Positions 25,979 to 34,038 of a stretch of 64,000 nucleotides of DNA are shown piece by piece. The notes under the pieces were generated by a model that saw only the letters and a program-made list of their open reading frames with translations, was not told the origin of the DNA and searched no databases. The DNA lies in the NCBI GenBank assembly GCA_964533865.1, contig CAZHRC010000003.1, positions 62,001 to 126,000 of the forward strand, read 5' to 3'. The stretch comes from CAZHRC01 sp964533865 (GTDB lineage: Bacteria; Bacillota; Clostridia; Tissierellales; Peptoniphilaceae). The position numbers and the translations under genes are program-made. Position 1 is the first letter of the stretch. Each line of letters opens with the position of its first letter.

Positions 25979-26644
25979 TTATACTGTAAACTTCTTCTTC
26001 AATTCCGCGACGATAGCATTTCCGCGAAAGACGATGACCGCAACCAACATCACGAAACTCAAGCTGATGGAAACAACCGATGGTATTGGCCGATCCACCC
26101 ACTTCATCAACAAAAACACCAAAGGAACCAACCCCAGAAGGGAGGCCACCATCAAATAGAGAATGTAATCCAACAAATTGAGGGCCATGACTCGAACTGC
26201 GATAAACATCGACAGTAGAGCACTGATGCAAATCATCGGGATCGCATAGGTTACAGACCATCCACTCCACCCAATCCGATAATCCCAAAAAACGCTGATG
26301 AGTGATAAGATGGCGATTTGATAGACGATCGTCTTTGCAATATTATGCCTCTTTCGAATGATAGCACCGACGATCAACCAAGTGGAACCTATCCCAAATA
26401 ACACCAATAACGGCCAATTCACAGCACTTGGCCATATCCAGTAGATGAAAAAAGACAGGGCTATCGTGATAATTGAGAGAAATATCAAAATTCGAATCGC
26501 TAGGTGACGTTTCAGTTGTAGGGGGATGTTGGGGTAGGGCGTGGGACTCGAATCAACGCCTGTGACCTGAATGCTGTTGTGGCAGAGCGGGCAAGTGTCC
26601 CGATCGCCCCGCACATCGACAGAGCAGTTTCTACAATACCTCAT
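25979..26644 (-). CDS. Zinc-ribbon membrane protein (DUF6320-like)
   Basis: A 221-residue protein. The N-terminus MRYCRNCSVDVRGDRDTCPLC is a four-Cys zinc ribbon (C-x2-C and C-x2-C). It is followed by a short linker and six hydrophobic segments, predicting a cytoplasmic ribbon on a membrane anchor. Start at ATG 26642-26644 is set by GGAGG upstream and overlaps the preceding gene by 14 bases. It resembles proteins called DUF6320 that I recall accompanying condensation-type acyltransferases in Firmicutes; function is unknown. Confidence 0.75.
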   Translation of the reverse strand: MRYCRNCSVDVRGDRDTCPLCHNSIQVTGVDSSPTPYPNIPLQLKRHLAIRILIFLSIITIALSFFIYWIWPSAVNWPLLVLFGIGSTWLIVGAIIRKRHNIAKTIVYQIAILSLISVFWDYRIGWSGWSVTYAIPMICISALLSMFIAVRVMALNLLDYILYLMVASLLGLVPLVFLLMKWVDRPIPSVVSISLSFVMLVAVIVFRGNAIVAELKKKFTV

Positions 26645-28031
26645 GATCGACCTCCTCCCGGTCTCGCCAGTCACCCACATCGATATTGACCTTATTGGCA
26701 GCGACCGTAACCGGTATGCCTTCTTGAGTTAGTAGGCGCACCATGTTCTTTTGTATTTCCGTCTCGATAAATGGCGATGAAAAGCCGATGGATAATTCGT
26801 CCCCATAGCTAATACTGCAAAACTGAGGCCGCACCGCCGAGGTGACCACCGTCAGATAATCGATATAATCCGACATTTCTTCTCGGTAGTGAACGCGCCC
26901 GAGATTTGAAATAGCGAGAGTCAGGGTTTTGTTGTTAAAAAAATTGACCACTCGAAGAACGAGATCTTTAACCGGCCGGAAAAATAGCCTCAAAAGGGGG
27001 TGGAGCTCGTAAGACACCAACTGTTGCTGTTTCTTTTCCAGGGTTTCTCGGTTGATTTTTTCTTTAAATTGCGCACTTAAGGATTGGCAAATCGTTCCGA
27101 TCGAATCGCCATCTTCTCCATTTTCGCCATAGGTATAGGACACGGTGATCGTCGCAAAAAAATTTCTGGCCGATTGGGAATCGAAATACTGGCGCAAGTT
27201 CACCGGCACCGATAAGGCGATCGTACGATCCTTTCGATTTTCTGGCATATCGCGATATACCGCTTCGATAAATAAGGCGATTAAATAGACGGTCAACGTG
27301 GTTTGATTCGCCTTTGCCAACGCAATCACTCGAGAAGCCGGCATAACCGCCTCCACGAAGCGCTGTCGGCTATCCGGGGTGCGAATCCCTTTGACTTGGT
27401 AGATCTTTCGTTTTTTCGCGCCATTTCCCAAGCGCGTTGCCGCCTTTCCCACAGCCCTACTAGCACCAACCACGGTTTTGACCGCCGTTTGAGCTTTATC
27501 GGTCAAGCGCCAATGACCCTTTGGTTTAAAATATCGGGCAAAACTATCGTCCAAGCTTTGATTGATGGAACCTTGCTCGCGAAAAGTGGATTCCCTACCA
27601 GACATCTCGCTCTCATAGCGAAGGAGAACATAACGATAGAGCAGATTCTCCAAAAACCACAAGGCACCCGTCCCGTCAGAAAGGGCGTGAAATACCTCTA
27701 AATGCACCCAACATCCATTATACACCACGCGAAAAAGCAGGTTCTTTGAATCGAAATGGTAAATCGGCGCACACGGCGGCTTCGTATCAAGCTCCACCAC
27801 TGGCCGCAGATCGGTTTCTTCCATGTAGTACCAAAAGAACCCTCTGCGCAACACGCTGTGGTACAGTAAGAAATGGTCATAGGCCTCGTCCAATGCCTCT
27901 TGAAGGCATTGGGGATCCACGGGATCCACAAGAGCTGCCGAAACGCGAAAGACCTTTGGATCCTTATCCGTTAACGTGGCCAAAAAGATTTTTGACGCCG
28001 TATCTAGGCGCACCCAATTAACGCGTTTCAT
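26631..28031 (-). CDS. Condensation-domain / alcohol acyltransferase-like protein
   Basis: A 466-residue protein with the HALSDG form of the HxxxDG catalytic motif near residue 131, as in NRPS condensation domains, alcohol acetyltransferases and PapA-type acyltransferases. A second region, IALSVPVNLRQYFDSQSARNF, corresponds to the DFGWG-side structural segment common in these families. There is no carrier protein or adenylation domain nearby. Start at 28031 is supported by GAGGAGG six bases upstream and overlaps the hydrolase stop. It probably transfers an acyl group to an alcohol or amine, substrate unknown. Confidence 0.78.
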   Translation of the reverse strand: MKRVNWVRLDTASKIFLATLTDKDPKVFRVSAALVDPVDPQCLQEALDEAYDHFLLYHSVLRRGFFWYYMEETDLRPVVELDTKPPCAPIYHFDSKNLLFRVVYNGCWVHLEVFHALSDGTGALWFLENLLYRYVLLRYESEMSGRESTFREQGSINQSLDDSFARYFKPKGHWRLTDKAQTAVKTVVGASRAVGKAATRLGNGAKKRKIYQVKGIRTPDSRQRFVEAVMPASRVIALAKANQTTLTVYLIALFIEAVYRDMPENRKDRTIALSVPVNLRQYFDSQSARNFFATITVSYTYGENGEDGDSIGTICQSLSAQFKEKINRETLEKKQQQLVSYELHPLLRLFFRPVKDLVLRVVNFFNNKTLTLAISNLGRVHYREEMSDYIDYLTVVTSAVRPQFCSISYGDELSIGFSSPFIETEIQKNMVRLLTQEGIPVTVAANKVNIDVGDWRDREEVDHEVL

Positions 28032-28962
28032 CTCGATCCTCCTCATGGTATAAAAACGACTTCACCACCTCATAGGCTTCATCGGCGTATTCCGCTTCTA
28101 AAGGATGGGTCAAAAAGCCGTGAACCGCATCTTTCACTCGATGGATTACCACTCTATTTCCCCCTTCACCTAAAGCCACCCCATAAGCTTCGCCTTCATC
28201 GCGCAATGGATCGTACTCTGCGGTTATGATCAACGTCTCCGGTTGACCGGTCAAATCTTGAGCCATCAGCGGCGCAATATACGGGGATTTGCGCTTTTCC
28301 GGATCCGGTTCGTAAAGTTTCATATAATCTCGAATCAACTGAGAGGTCAACAAATAATCCGTCCCATTGGTGCGAATCGATTCATAAGGCGAATCCTCGG
28401 AATGGTCCCAATAAGTGGCAGGATAAAACAAAATTTGCTTACAAGGCACCTCTCTTCCTTCGTCTCGAAGAATCAACGCTACTGCCGCTGCCAAATTGCC
28501 ACCGGCGGAATCCCCTACCAAAGTGATCCCACTAGAGTCTTCCACCTGAACCCACGACAAGTGTTCATAAATGGTGCGCGTCACCCAATAGCAGTCCTCT
28601 AACCCTTTAGGGTAGGGATGCTCTGGCGCCAGTCGGTAGTCCACAGACAACACGATCTGTCCCGTCTTTTCCGCCATGGTCATGCAAGCTTTTGTATAGT
28701 AGTCGATGTCGCCAATGACCCAGCCACCACCGTGAAAGAACAACAAAATCCCCTCTCGCAACTCCCCTGTCGGACGAAAAATCCGCACGGGTATCTCGTG
28801 GAGGCTGTCTTTTGAAATGATTTTTCGATCCCAGATGTGATAGTCGTTTTCCACCTTTGGCGCCACCGCTTTTTGTAGTGCGCGTATGAGCTTATAATCC
28901 TCTTTAACGTTCACATCAAACCCGGAGAGCAGTTTAAGTGCAATCTTGCGAAATCTATTCAT
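28018..28962 (-). CDS. Alpha/beta hydrolase (hormone-sensitive lipase-type esterase)
   Basis: A 314-residue esterase. FFHGGGWVIGD (oxyanion-hole HGGG) near residue 80 and LVGDSAGGNLAAAVAL (GDSAGG nucleophile Ser) near 150 are diagnostic of the HSL branch; Asp in ITAEYDPLRDEGEAY and His in VHGFLTH complete the triad. Start at ATG 28960-28962 is set by GGAGG six bases upstream; the frame stays open 41 codons further, where a weaker GGAG/ATG pair exists at 29061. First gene of a three-gene operon with overlapping reading frames. Confidence 0.88.
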   Translation of the reverse strand: MNRFRKIALKLLSGFDVNVKEDYKLIRALQKAVAPKVENDYHIWDRKIISKDSLHEIPVRIFRPTGELREGILLFFHGGGWVIGDIDYYTKACMTMAEKTGQIVLSVDYRLAPEHPYPKGLEDCYWVTRTIYEHLSWVQVEDSSGITLVGDSAGGNLAAAVALILRDEGREVPCKQILFYPATYWDHSEDSPYESIRTNGTDYLLTSQLIRDYMKLYEPDPEKRKSPYIAPLMAQDLTGQPETLIITAEYDPLRDEGEAYGVALGEGGNRVVIHRVKDAVHGFLTHPLEAEYADEAYEVVKSFLYHEEDRDETR

Positions 28963-29104
28963 CCTTCCCTCCTCTTTTATGACTAGCGATCCACCAATCA
29001 TTTGATCTAAAGGCAAACGTTTTGCCTCACCTTTCCACAGGCGCTCTATTTTTTCCATCATACTCCACCGAACAAATCCGGTCAAGTGATTGAAGACGAA
29101 TGTT

Positions 29105-29127
29105 GTTTACCGGTGATTATTGGGTAT
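29105..29127 (+). promoter_or_regulatory. Promoter-like element upstream of dfx with GGGTAT box
   Basis: GTTTAC (29105-29110), 11 bases, GGGTAT (29122-29127), 42 bases before dfx. This resembles a sigma-B -35/-10 pair with slightly short spacing; a vegetative reading TTGTTT-16-TATATA overlaps it. Confidence 0.45.
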
Positions 29128-29169
29128 ATAGTAAAAGAATCAGATCTTAATTAAATAAGGAGGCATCTT

Positions 29170-29547
29170 ATGTCTGAAGCAAAATTCTTTTACTGTAAAC
29201 ACTGTGGAAATGTGGTTTTTAAAGCCGCTGTAGGCGGTGGAGAACTCGTCTGTTGTGGAGAACCGATGGTTGAACTTCAAGCAGACACCACTGACGCTGC
29301 TGTTGAAAAACATGTACCAGCTGTCACTCGCGATGGCAACACCATCGAAGTCGTGGTTGGTTCCGTAGAGCACCCCATGACCGAAGAACACTATATTCAA
29401 TTTATCGCAGCTGTTCAAGGCGCCAAAGTCCAAATTGCACAACTTCACCCAGAAGAAGCGCCAAAAGCGACTTTCTGTGTTGAAGACGGCCCGGTTACCG
29501 TCTACGAATTCTGTAATCTACACGGCCTTTGGAAAAAAGAAGCTTAG
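29170..29547 (+). CDS. dfx: Desulfoferrodoxin (superoxide reductase)
   Basis: Two-domain 125-residue superoxide reductase that turns superoxide into hydrogen peroxide without making oxygen, using rubredoxin as donor. The N-terminal desulforedoxin-like centre has Cys9, Cys12, Cys28 and Cys29. The catalytic iron site ligands are His48 (EKHVP), the His of VEHPM and EEHYI, Cys115 and His118 in EFCNLHGLW. Length is normal. The start has AAGGAGG seven bases upstream. It is a single-gene unit with its own terminator, typical for anaerobes under oxygen exposure. Confidence 0.97.
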   Translation: MSEAKFFYCKHCGNVVFKAAVGGGELVCCGEPMVELQADTTDAAVEKHVPAVTRDGNTIEVVVGSVEHPMTEEHYIQFIAAVQGAKVQIAQLHPEEAPKATFCVEDGPVTVYEFCNLHGLWKKEA

Positions 29548-29559
29548 TGTCCAACCGAA

Positions 29560-29584
29560 ACCGGCCTAGCCGGTCTTTTTTTAT
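29560..29584 (+). terminator. Terminator of dfx
   Basis: A 6-base stem (29560-29565 with 29569-29574), triloop, T-run of about seven. Confidence 0.85.
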
Positions 29585-29660
29585 TCCAAATTTAGATGAA
29601 TTTATGTTAAAAGTGTGTTAGTATTCAGATGATCTGAAAAAATTTCCCCAAGGAGTTGCC

Positions 29661-31013
29661 ATGACACTATTACTTAAAAACATAAAGACACTGGTCAGCT
29701 GCGATGTCGAAGACCAGGTATACGAAAATGTGGATCTCTTCATCGAAGGCGGCGTCATCACCTCCATCGGAAAGACCGACCGCATCGCCGATCGGGTGAT
29801 CGACTGCTCTTCGATGTTGTGTTATCCTGGGTTGATCAACACCCATCACCACCTCTACCAAGTGTTTACAAGGAATCTGCCTCAAGTCCAAAACATGGAG
29901 CTTTTCGATTGGCTCACCACCTTGTACGACATTTGGAAAGGCCTAGAGGAAGATGTGGTGCGCTATAGTTCCCTCGTCGGTATGGGTGAATTGCTAAAAA
30001 ACGGCTGTACCACATGTTTTGATCACCACTACGTCTTTCCCCATGACACCACTGGAGAGCTCATCGACGTGCAACTCGCCGCTGCAAAAGAACTTGGCAT
30101 CCGAATCCACGCCTCGCGAGGCAGTATGGACTTGAGTCGAAAAGACGGCGGTCTGCCGCCGGATACGGTGGTACAAACCGTGGATCAGATTCTAGCCGAT
30201 TCAGAACGATTGATCAAAACACACCACGATCCCAACCGCCACGCCATGGTTCAAATCGCTTTAGCACCCTGCTCACCTTTTAGCGTCACAGGGGAACTGA
30301 TGAAAGAGTCGGCGCTCCTCGCCCGGCAACTTGGCGTGCGCCTACATACCCACCTCGCCGAAACCTTAGACGAGGAACGCTTCACTATAAAAACCTTTGG
30401 GATGCGTCCCTTGGAATATATGGAAAGTCTTGGTTGGATCGGCGACGATGTGTGGTATGCCCACGGCATCCATTTTAACGACGATGAGTTGCGCGTGTTG
30501 GCAAAAACGAAAACCGGCGTCGCTCACTGCCCGATCTCCAATATGAAATTGTCCTCAGGCGTGGCGCGAGTCCCCGATATGTTGAGGATGGGAATTCCCG
30601 TTGGCCTCGCCGTCGATGGCTCAGCGAGCAACGACGGCTCCAACCTGCTTGAGGAGCTTCGTGTAAGTTATCTCCTCCACCGACTACACTCGAGCGACAA
30701 CGCCCCCTCCGGCTACGATATGCTCAAAATCGCCACCACAGGATCCGCTTCCCTACTTGGCAGAGATGACATCGGCTCCCTTGCCATCGGCCAATCTGCC
30801 GACCTCTTTTTAATCGACGCCAATCGACTCGAACTGGTCGGTGCCACCTACGACCCCAAGTCTCTGTTGGGTACCGTCGGCGTTAAAAACGGCGTCGATT
30901 ATACCATTGTCAACGGCAAGATCGTCGTCGAAGGCGGAAAACTCGTCACCGTCGACGAAGACCATCTCGCTCGCACTGCTCGCCACGTCGTCGAAACTTT
31001 ACTGTCCAAATAA
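29661..31013 (+). CDS. Amidohydrolase, probably 8-oxoguanine deaminase
   Basis: A 450-residue member of the AtzB/TrzN-like amidohydrolases. Metal motif INTHHHLYQVFTRNLPQVQNMELFDWLTTLYDIWKGL-type stretch begins near residue 58; the block LYQVFTR with LFDWL and LYDIW is characteristic of 8-oxoguanine deaminases and the related hydroxyatrazine aminohydrolases. Other ligands are in LHTHLAET, YAHGIHF and AVDGSASND. Reaction inferred: 8-oxoguanine (or isocytosine-like substrate) to urate-type product and ammonia. AAGGAG precedes the ATG by five bases. It lies near the purine locus but in its own unit, so it may clean up oxidised guanine or feed purine catabolism. Confidence 0.85.
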   Translation: MTLLLKNIKTLVSCDVEDQVYENVDLFIEGGVITSIGKTDRIADRVIDCSSMLCYPGLINTHHHLYQVFTRNLPQVQNMELFDWLTTLYDIWKGLEEDVVRYSSLVGMGELLKNGCTTCFDHHYVFPHDTTGELIDVQLAAAKELGIRIHASRGSMDLSRKDGGLPPDTVVQTVDQILADSERLIKTHHDPNRHAMVQIALAPCSPFSVTGELMKESALLARQLGVRLHTHLAETLDEERFTIKTFGMRPLEYMESLGWIGDDVWYAHGIHFNDDELRVLAKTKTGVAHCPISNMKLSSGVARVPDMLRMGIPVGLAVDGSASNDGSNLLEELRVSYLLHRLHSSDNAPSGYDMLKIATTGSASLLGRDDIGSLAIGQSADLFLIDANRLELVGATYDPKSLLGTVGVKNGVDYTIVNGKIVVEGGKLVTVDEDHLARTARHVVETLLSK

Positions 31014-31020
31014 CAGACTA

Positions 31021-31046
31021 GCCCTCATCACACAGGAGGGTTTTAT
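31021..31046 (+). terminator. Weak terminator after the 8-oxoguanine-deaminase-like gene
   Basis: A 5-base stem CCCTC/GAGGG (31022-31026 with 31036-31040) followed by TTTTAT. Confidence 0.55.
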
Positions 31047-31086
31047 CATGCAATAAACACAGTCATTCACTGCGCCCGGAGGTTCC

Positions 31087-32463
31087 ATGCTCACAACGTT
31101 TAAACAGTCACACTTTGTCAACACAACCCTTACTATCGCCATACCCGTCGCCTTTCAAAATCTGATTTCCACCGCCCTCAACATGGCGGATGTGGTCATG
31201 ATCTCTGGACTTGGCGAAGCTAGCATCGCTGCCGTGGGGCTGGTCAATCAATTTGTCTTTTTCTACATGGTCACCTGTTTCGGCTTCGCCAGCGCGGGAA
31301 GTACTTTTTACGCTCAATTCTACGGTAAGCGCGACTTCAAATCCATTCGCGCCGTCCTTTCAGTGGTTTTAGTGGCGATTACCGCCATAGGATTCCTTTT
31401 CACCTCGCTCTCGGTGTTATTTCCCGAAGAGATCATGGGATTGTTGTCTCCTGAAGCTGAAGTGGTTCAAGCGGGCATCCCCTATTTGCGCATCGTCGCA
31501 TGGACTTTAAATATCACAGGGGTATCCATCTGTTACAACGGCCTCCTTCGAAGCACAGGCGAGCCCAAAGCGCCTTTGCGCGTTTCCGTGATTTCGGTGT
31601 TCACCAATATCCTCTTCAACTACTTACTCATCAACGGGAACTTTGGGTTCCCCAAAATGGGTGTAGCAGGAGCAGCTGTCGGGACCTTAATCGCCAGAGT
31701 CCTCGAAGTGGTCTTGTTGACCTGGACGGTCAAAACCACCCCCAACCTCAGCGGAAAAATTGTGGCAACTATTCGCAAAGTCCCAAAACCTTTGGTCACA
31801 CAATTTTGGGCGATCGCTTTACCCATCGTATTGATGGAAACCTTATGGGCTTTAGCTCAATTGCTCTTTAGCGTATTTTACGCCGCCATCGGCAAACAAG
31901 CCTCTGCAGCGGTGCAACTTTCAAATACCATCCAAAACGTGTTTTTCATCATCGTCAATAGCTTGGCAGCTTCCACCGCCATCGTCATCGGCCACACCAT
32001 TGGCACCGGCGACATAAAAACCACCTTCCGATACTCCAAATGGTTTCTGCAAATCACATTGGCAGTTGGCATCCTGTCATCGGCAGTCTTAGCCTTCCTA
32101 CCTGATCTTTTGTTGGGCATTTATTCCAACCTCGATCCTGCCCTCCACCAAACCGCTCGCAATCTTTTGGTCATCCGAGGTGTTTTTATCACCTTTCGGT
32201 TTATTAACGGCGTACTCATCGGCGGAGTGCTTCGAGGAGGGGGCGATTCCAAGGTTCCATTTATCGTGGAAATGCTCACCATGTGGGTTTTTGCCGTACC
32301 CTTTGCCTTTGTTGGGGTACACCTTCTGAAGTGGCCCGTAGAGTGGATTTTTATCATCGTCTCCTTAGAAGAAGTATTTAAAATGGTATTTCTCATGCCA
32401 CGATTCGTCGCTAAAAAATGGATCACCGATGTGACAGAACTCTCCGACTCTTTAGAATCTTAA
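31087..32463 (+). CDS. MATE-family efflux transporter
   Basis: A 458-residue protein with twelve hydrophobic segments in two homologous halves. The openings TIAIPVAFQNLISTALNMADVVMISGLGEASIAAVGLVNQ-type and the second-half FWAIALPIVLMETLWALAQLLFSVFYAAIGKQASAAVQL are classic MATE repeats. It exports cationic drugs or metabolites using Na+ or H+. GGAGG lies five bases before the ATG. It stands 73 bases after the amidohydrolase; read-through from that gene is possible. Confidence 0.93.
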   Translation: MLTTFKQSHFVNTTLTIAIPVAFQNLISTALNMADVVMISGLGEASIAAVGLVNQFVFFYMVTCFGFASAGSTFYAQFYGKRDFKSIRAVLSVVLVAITAIGFLFTSLSVLFPEEIMGLLSPEAEVVQAGIPYLRIVAWTLNITGVSICYNGLLRSTGEPKAPLRVSVISVFTNILFNYLLINGNFGFPKMGVAGAAVGTLIARVLEVVLLTWTVKTTPNLSGKIVATIRKVPKPLVTQFWAIALPIVLMETLWALAQLLFSVFYAAIGKQASAAVQLSNTIQNVFFIIVNSLAASTAIVIGHTIGTGDIKTTFRYSKWFLQITLAVGILSSAVLAFLPDLLLGIYSNLDPALHQTARNLLVIRGVFITFRFINGVLIGGVLRGGGDSKVPFIVEMLTMWVFAVPFAFVGVHLLKWPVEWIFIIVSLEEVFKMVFLMPRFVAKKWITDVTELSDSLES

Positions 32464-32470
32464 CTCCCTC

Positions 32471-32506
32471 ACCCGGCATCAGCCTTTGGCAGTGTCGGGT
32501 TTATTC
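32471..32506 (+). terminator. Terminator of the MATE gene
   Basis: A 9-pair stem with two wobble pairs between 32471-32479 and 32492-32500, then a short T-rich tract, seven bases after the stop. Confidence 0.7.
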
Positions 32507-32537
32507 TTTCCTTTTCTCAATAATCACCCCCCTATTT

Positions 32538-32543
32538 GGGTAT
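32538..32543 (+). promoter_or_regulatory. GGGTAT promoter-like box upstream of the universal stress gene
   Basis: GGGTAT in the 13-mer TGGGTATCTATAG, 33 bases before the start codon. The same 13-mer lies upstream of the Crp/Fnr gene at 47.58 kb. No good -35 for either sigma-A or sigma-B is evident. Confidence 0.4.
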
Positions 32544-32576
32544 CTATAGAACAATAGAATATGGAAGGAGGCTGTT

Positions 32577-33011
32577 ATGATCAAAATACTCGTACCCATC
32601 GACGGCTCCAAAACCTCGATGAAGGCCTTGCAAAACGGTATCGACTACGGCTATTTCGACGATCGTGAGATTCACCTGATCACCGTAGTCAAAGACGCAC
32701 AAGCCGCCGGTATCTTTGCACCAAATGTCCGTTACGTCGAAGAAGTCCTCACTGCTGGTAAAGCACATGCGACTCAAGTCCTCGAAGACGCCAAACGCTT
32801 TCTCAAATCCAAAGGCTACAAATCCTCTACCATCTCCCGGGTGGGAGATCCTGCCAACGAAATTCTCGATTATGCCAAAGCCATCTCAGCCGATATGATC
32901 GTCATGGGCAACCGCGGTTTAGGAGCCTTTTCGAAAACTCTCCTCGGCTCCGTATCCAGTAAAGTCATCGCCCATGCCAAATGCTCCGTACTCATCATCA
33001 AACACAACTAA
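32577..33011 (+). CDS. Universal stress protein (UspA family)
   Basis: A 144-residue single Usp domain. It begins MIKILVPIDGS, the family opening, and ends with the ATP-binding motif in MGNRGLGAFSKTLLGSVSSKVIAHAKCSVLIIK (G-x2-G-x9-G-S pattern), so it is of the nucleotide-binding type. Function is general stress survival, mechanism open. AAGGAGG precedes the ATG by five bases. Its upstream region carries a GGGTAT element. Confidence 0.95.
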   Translation: MIKILVPIDGSKTSMKALQNGIDYGYFDDREIHLITVVKDAQAAGIFAPNVRYVEEVLTAGKAHATQVLEDAKRFLKSKGYKSSTISRVGDPANEILDYAKAISADMIVMGNRGLGAFSKTLLGSVSSKVIAHAKCSVLIIKHN

Positions 33012-33020
33012 CTCAACTTA

Positions 33021-33067
33021 AAAACAGCTCGTGCCAACCTACTACGCATTGGCACGAGCTGTTTTTA
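33021..33067. terminator. Bidirectional terminator between the usp gene and nudC
   Basis: A 17-base perfect stem (33021-33037 with 33051-33067), 13-base loop, A-run on one side and T-run on the other. It serves both convergent genes. Confidence 0.95.
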
Positions 33068-33070
33068 ATG

Positions 33071-33907
33071 CTACTTCCAGTTTCCTTCGCGAAACCGGTC
33101 GATCATTTCATTGGTTAAACTTATTTTTAAAGGGTTTTCTGGGATTTCTTCTGCCCTTAACCACACCCCCTCACTTAACTCCTGTTCATCTAATCGAATC
33201 GTAGGGTCGCCGTCAACTTCACAAAAATAACCGACGAGCAATGTCGAGGTGAAAGGCCAAGGCTGTGTTTTGTAATATCTCAGATTTTTTACCTTTAATC
33301 CCACCTCTTCATAGACTTCACGCCTCACACACTCCTCCAACCCTTCCCCCACCTCGGCATACCCTGCCACCAGCGCGTAGAGCTTATAAGGGCGATCCTT
33401 GTATCGAGTCAGCAAAAGTTTGTCCCCGTTTACGATGCCAACGATGACACAGGGCGATAGGTTCGGATGAACGGTGTTTCCGCAGCGAGGACATACCAAA
33501 GCCCGTTCGCTCACGTGATGATCAAAGGGCGTCGCACACCTGCCACAGTAGACGTTGTCTCGGTACCACCGTGCCAACTGAAAACCGAGGGATCCGACAA
33601 AAACAGCCTCCATTGGCTCCACATTGCGCAAAAAAGACAACGCTTGAAAAGTCCAAGGCTCGTTTGGAATGAAATCCTCGCCGAGCCACAAAAAATAAGG
33701 CGTGTGATCGATGGCAAACACATACCGCAAATCCGCCTCTTTTATCTCTTTGTTTTGTAGCTGTTCCAAAGTCGGATACACCACCTGTCCATCCTCTTGC
33801 CGAAGTAGTATCCTCTCTTGGGAGACGACTAAAACCACAGCGTCCCTACTGGGTTTGCGATCGTAATAATCGTTATGATATACACTTGGCGATATGTCTT
33901 GTATCAT
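33071..33907 (-). CDS. nudC: NAD+ diphosphatase (NADH pyrophosphatase) NudC
   Basis: Hydrolyses NADH/NAD to NMN and AMP and may remove NAD caps from RNA. A zinc ribbon (CGRCATPF and CPRCGNTVHP, near residue 121-142) precedes the Nudix domain with the Nudix box GYAEVGEGLEECVRREVYEEVGL, and the NudC-specific QPWPFTSTLLVGYF segment (family S/TQPWPFPxS) follows. Length 278 is typical. The N-terminal domain is present. It is monocistronic, with a GGGTAT promoter-like box. Confidence 0.95.
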   Translation of the reverse strand: MIQDISPSVYHNDYYDRKPSRDAVVLVVSQERILLRQEDGQVVYPTLEQLQNKEIKEADLRYVFAIDHTPYFLWLGEDFIPNEPWTFQALSFLRNVEPMEAVFVGSLGFQLARWYRDNVYCGRCATPFDHHVSERALVCPRCGNTVHPNLSPCVIVGIVNGDKLLLTRYKDRPYKLYALVAGYAEVGEGLEECVRREVYEEVGLKVKNLRYYKTQPWPFTSTLLVGYFCEVDGDPTIRLDEQELSEGVWLRAEEIPENPLKISLTNEMIDRFREGNWK

Positions 33908-33939
33908 GTTTTCACCTCAATTCTTATCCGTATTCATTG

Positions 33940-33964
33940 ATACCCTTTATCCTACCGAGTAAAG
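33940..33964 (-). promoter_or_regulatory. Sigma-B-like promoter of nudC
   Basis: On the minus strand CTTTAC (33959-33964), 13 bases, GGGTAT (33940-33945), 32 bases before the start codon. It resembles the sigma-B pattern GTTTAA-N12-14-GGGTAT. Confidence 0.45.
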
Positions 33965-34000
33965 CTGTCGACTCGCCATAAGAAAACCTAAGTCGACAGC
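33964..34000 (-). terminator. Terminator at the end of the nucleoside operon
   Basis: A 10-base perfect stem (33964-33973 with 33991-34000), then a short TTTACT tract on the minus strand, 38 bases after the mtnA stop. Confidence 0.75.
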
Positions 34001-34038
34001 GCTTACGCTCAGTCTACCTAGGTTTTTCCATAAAAAAC

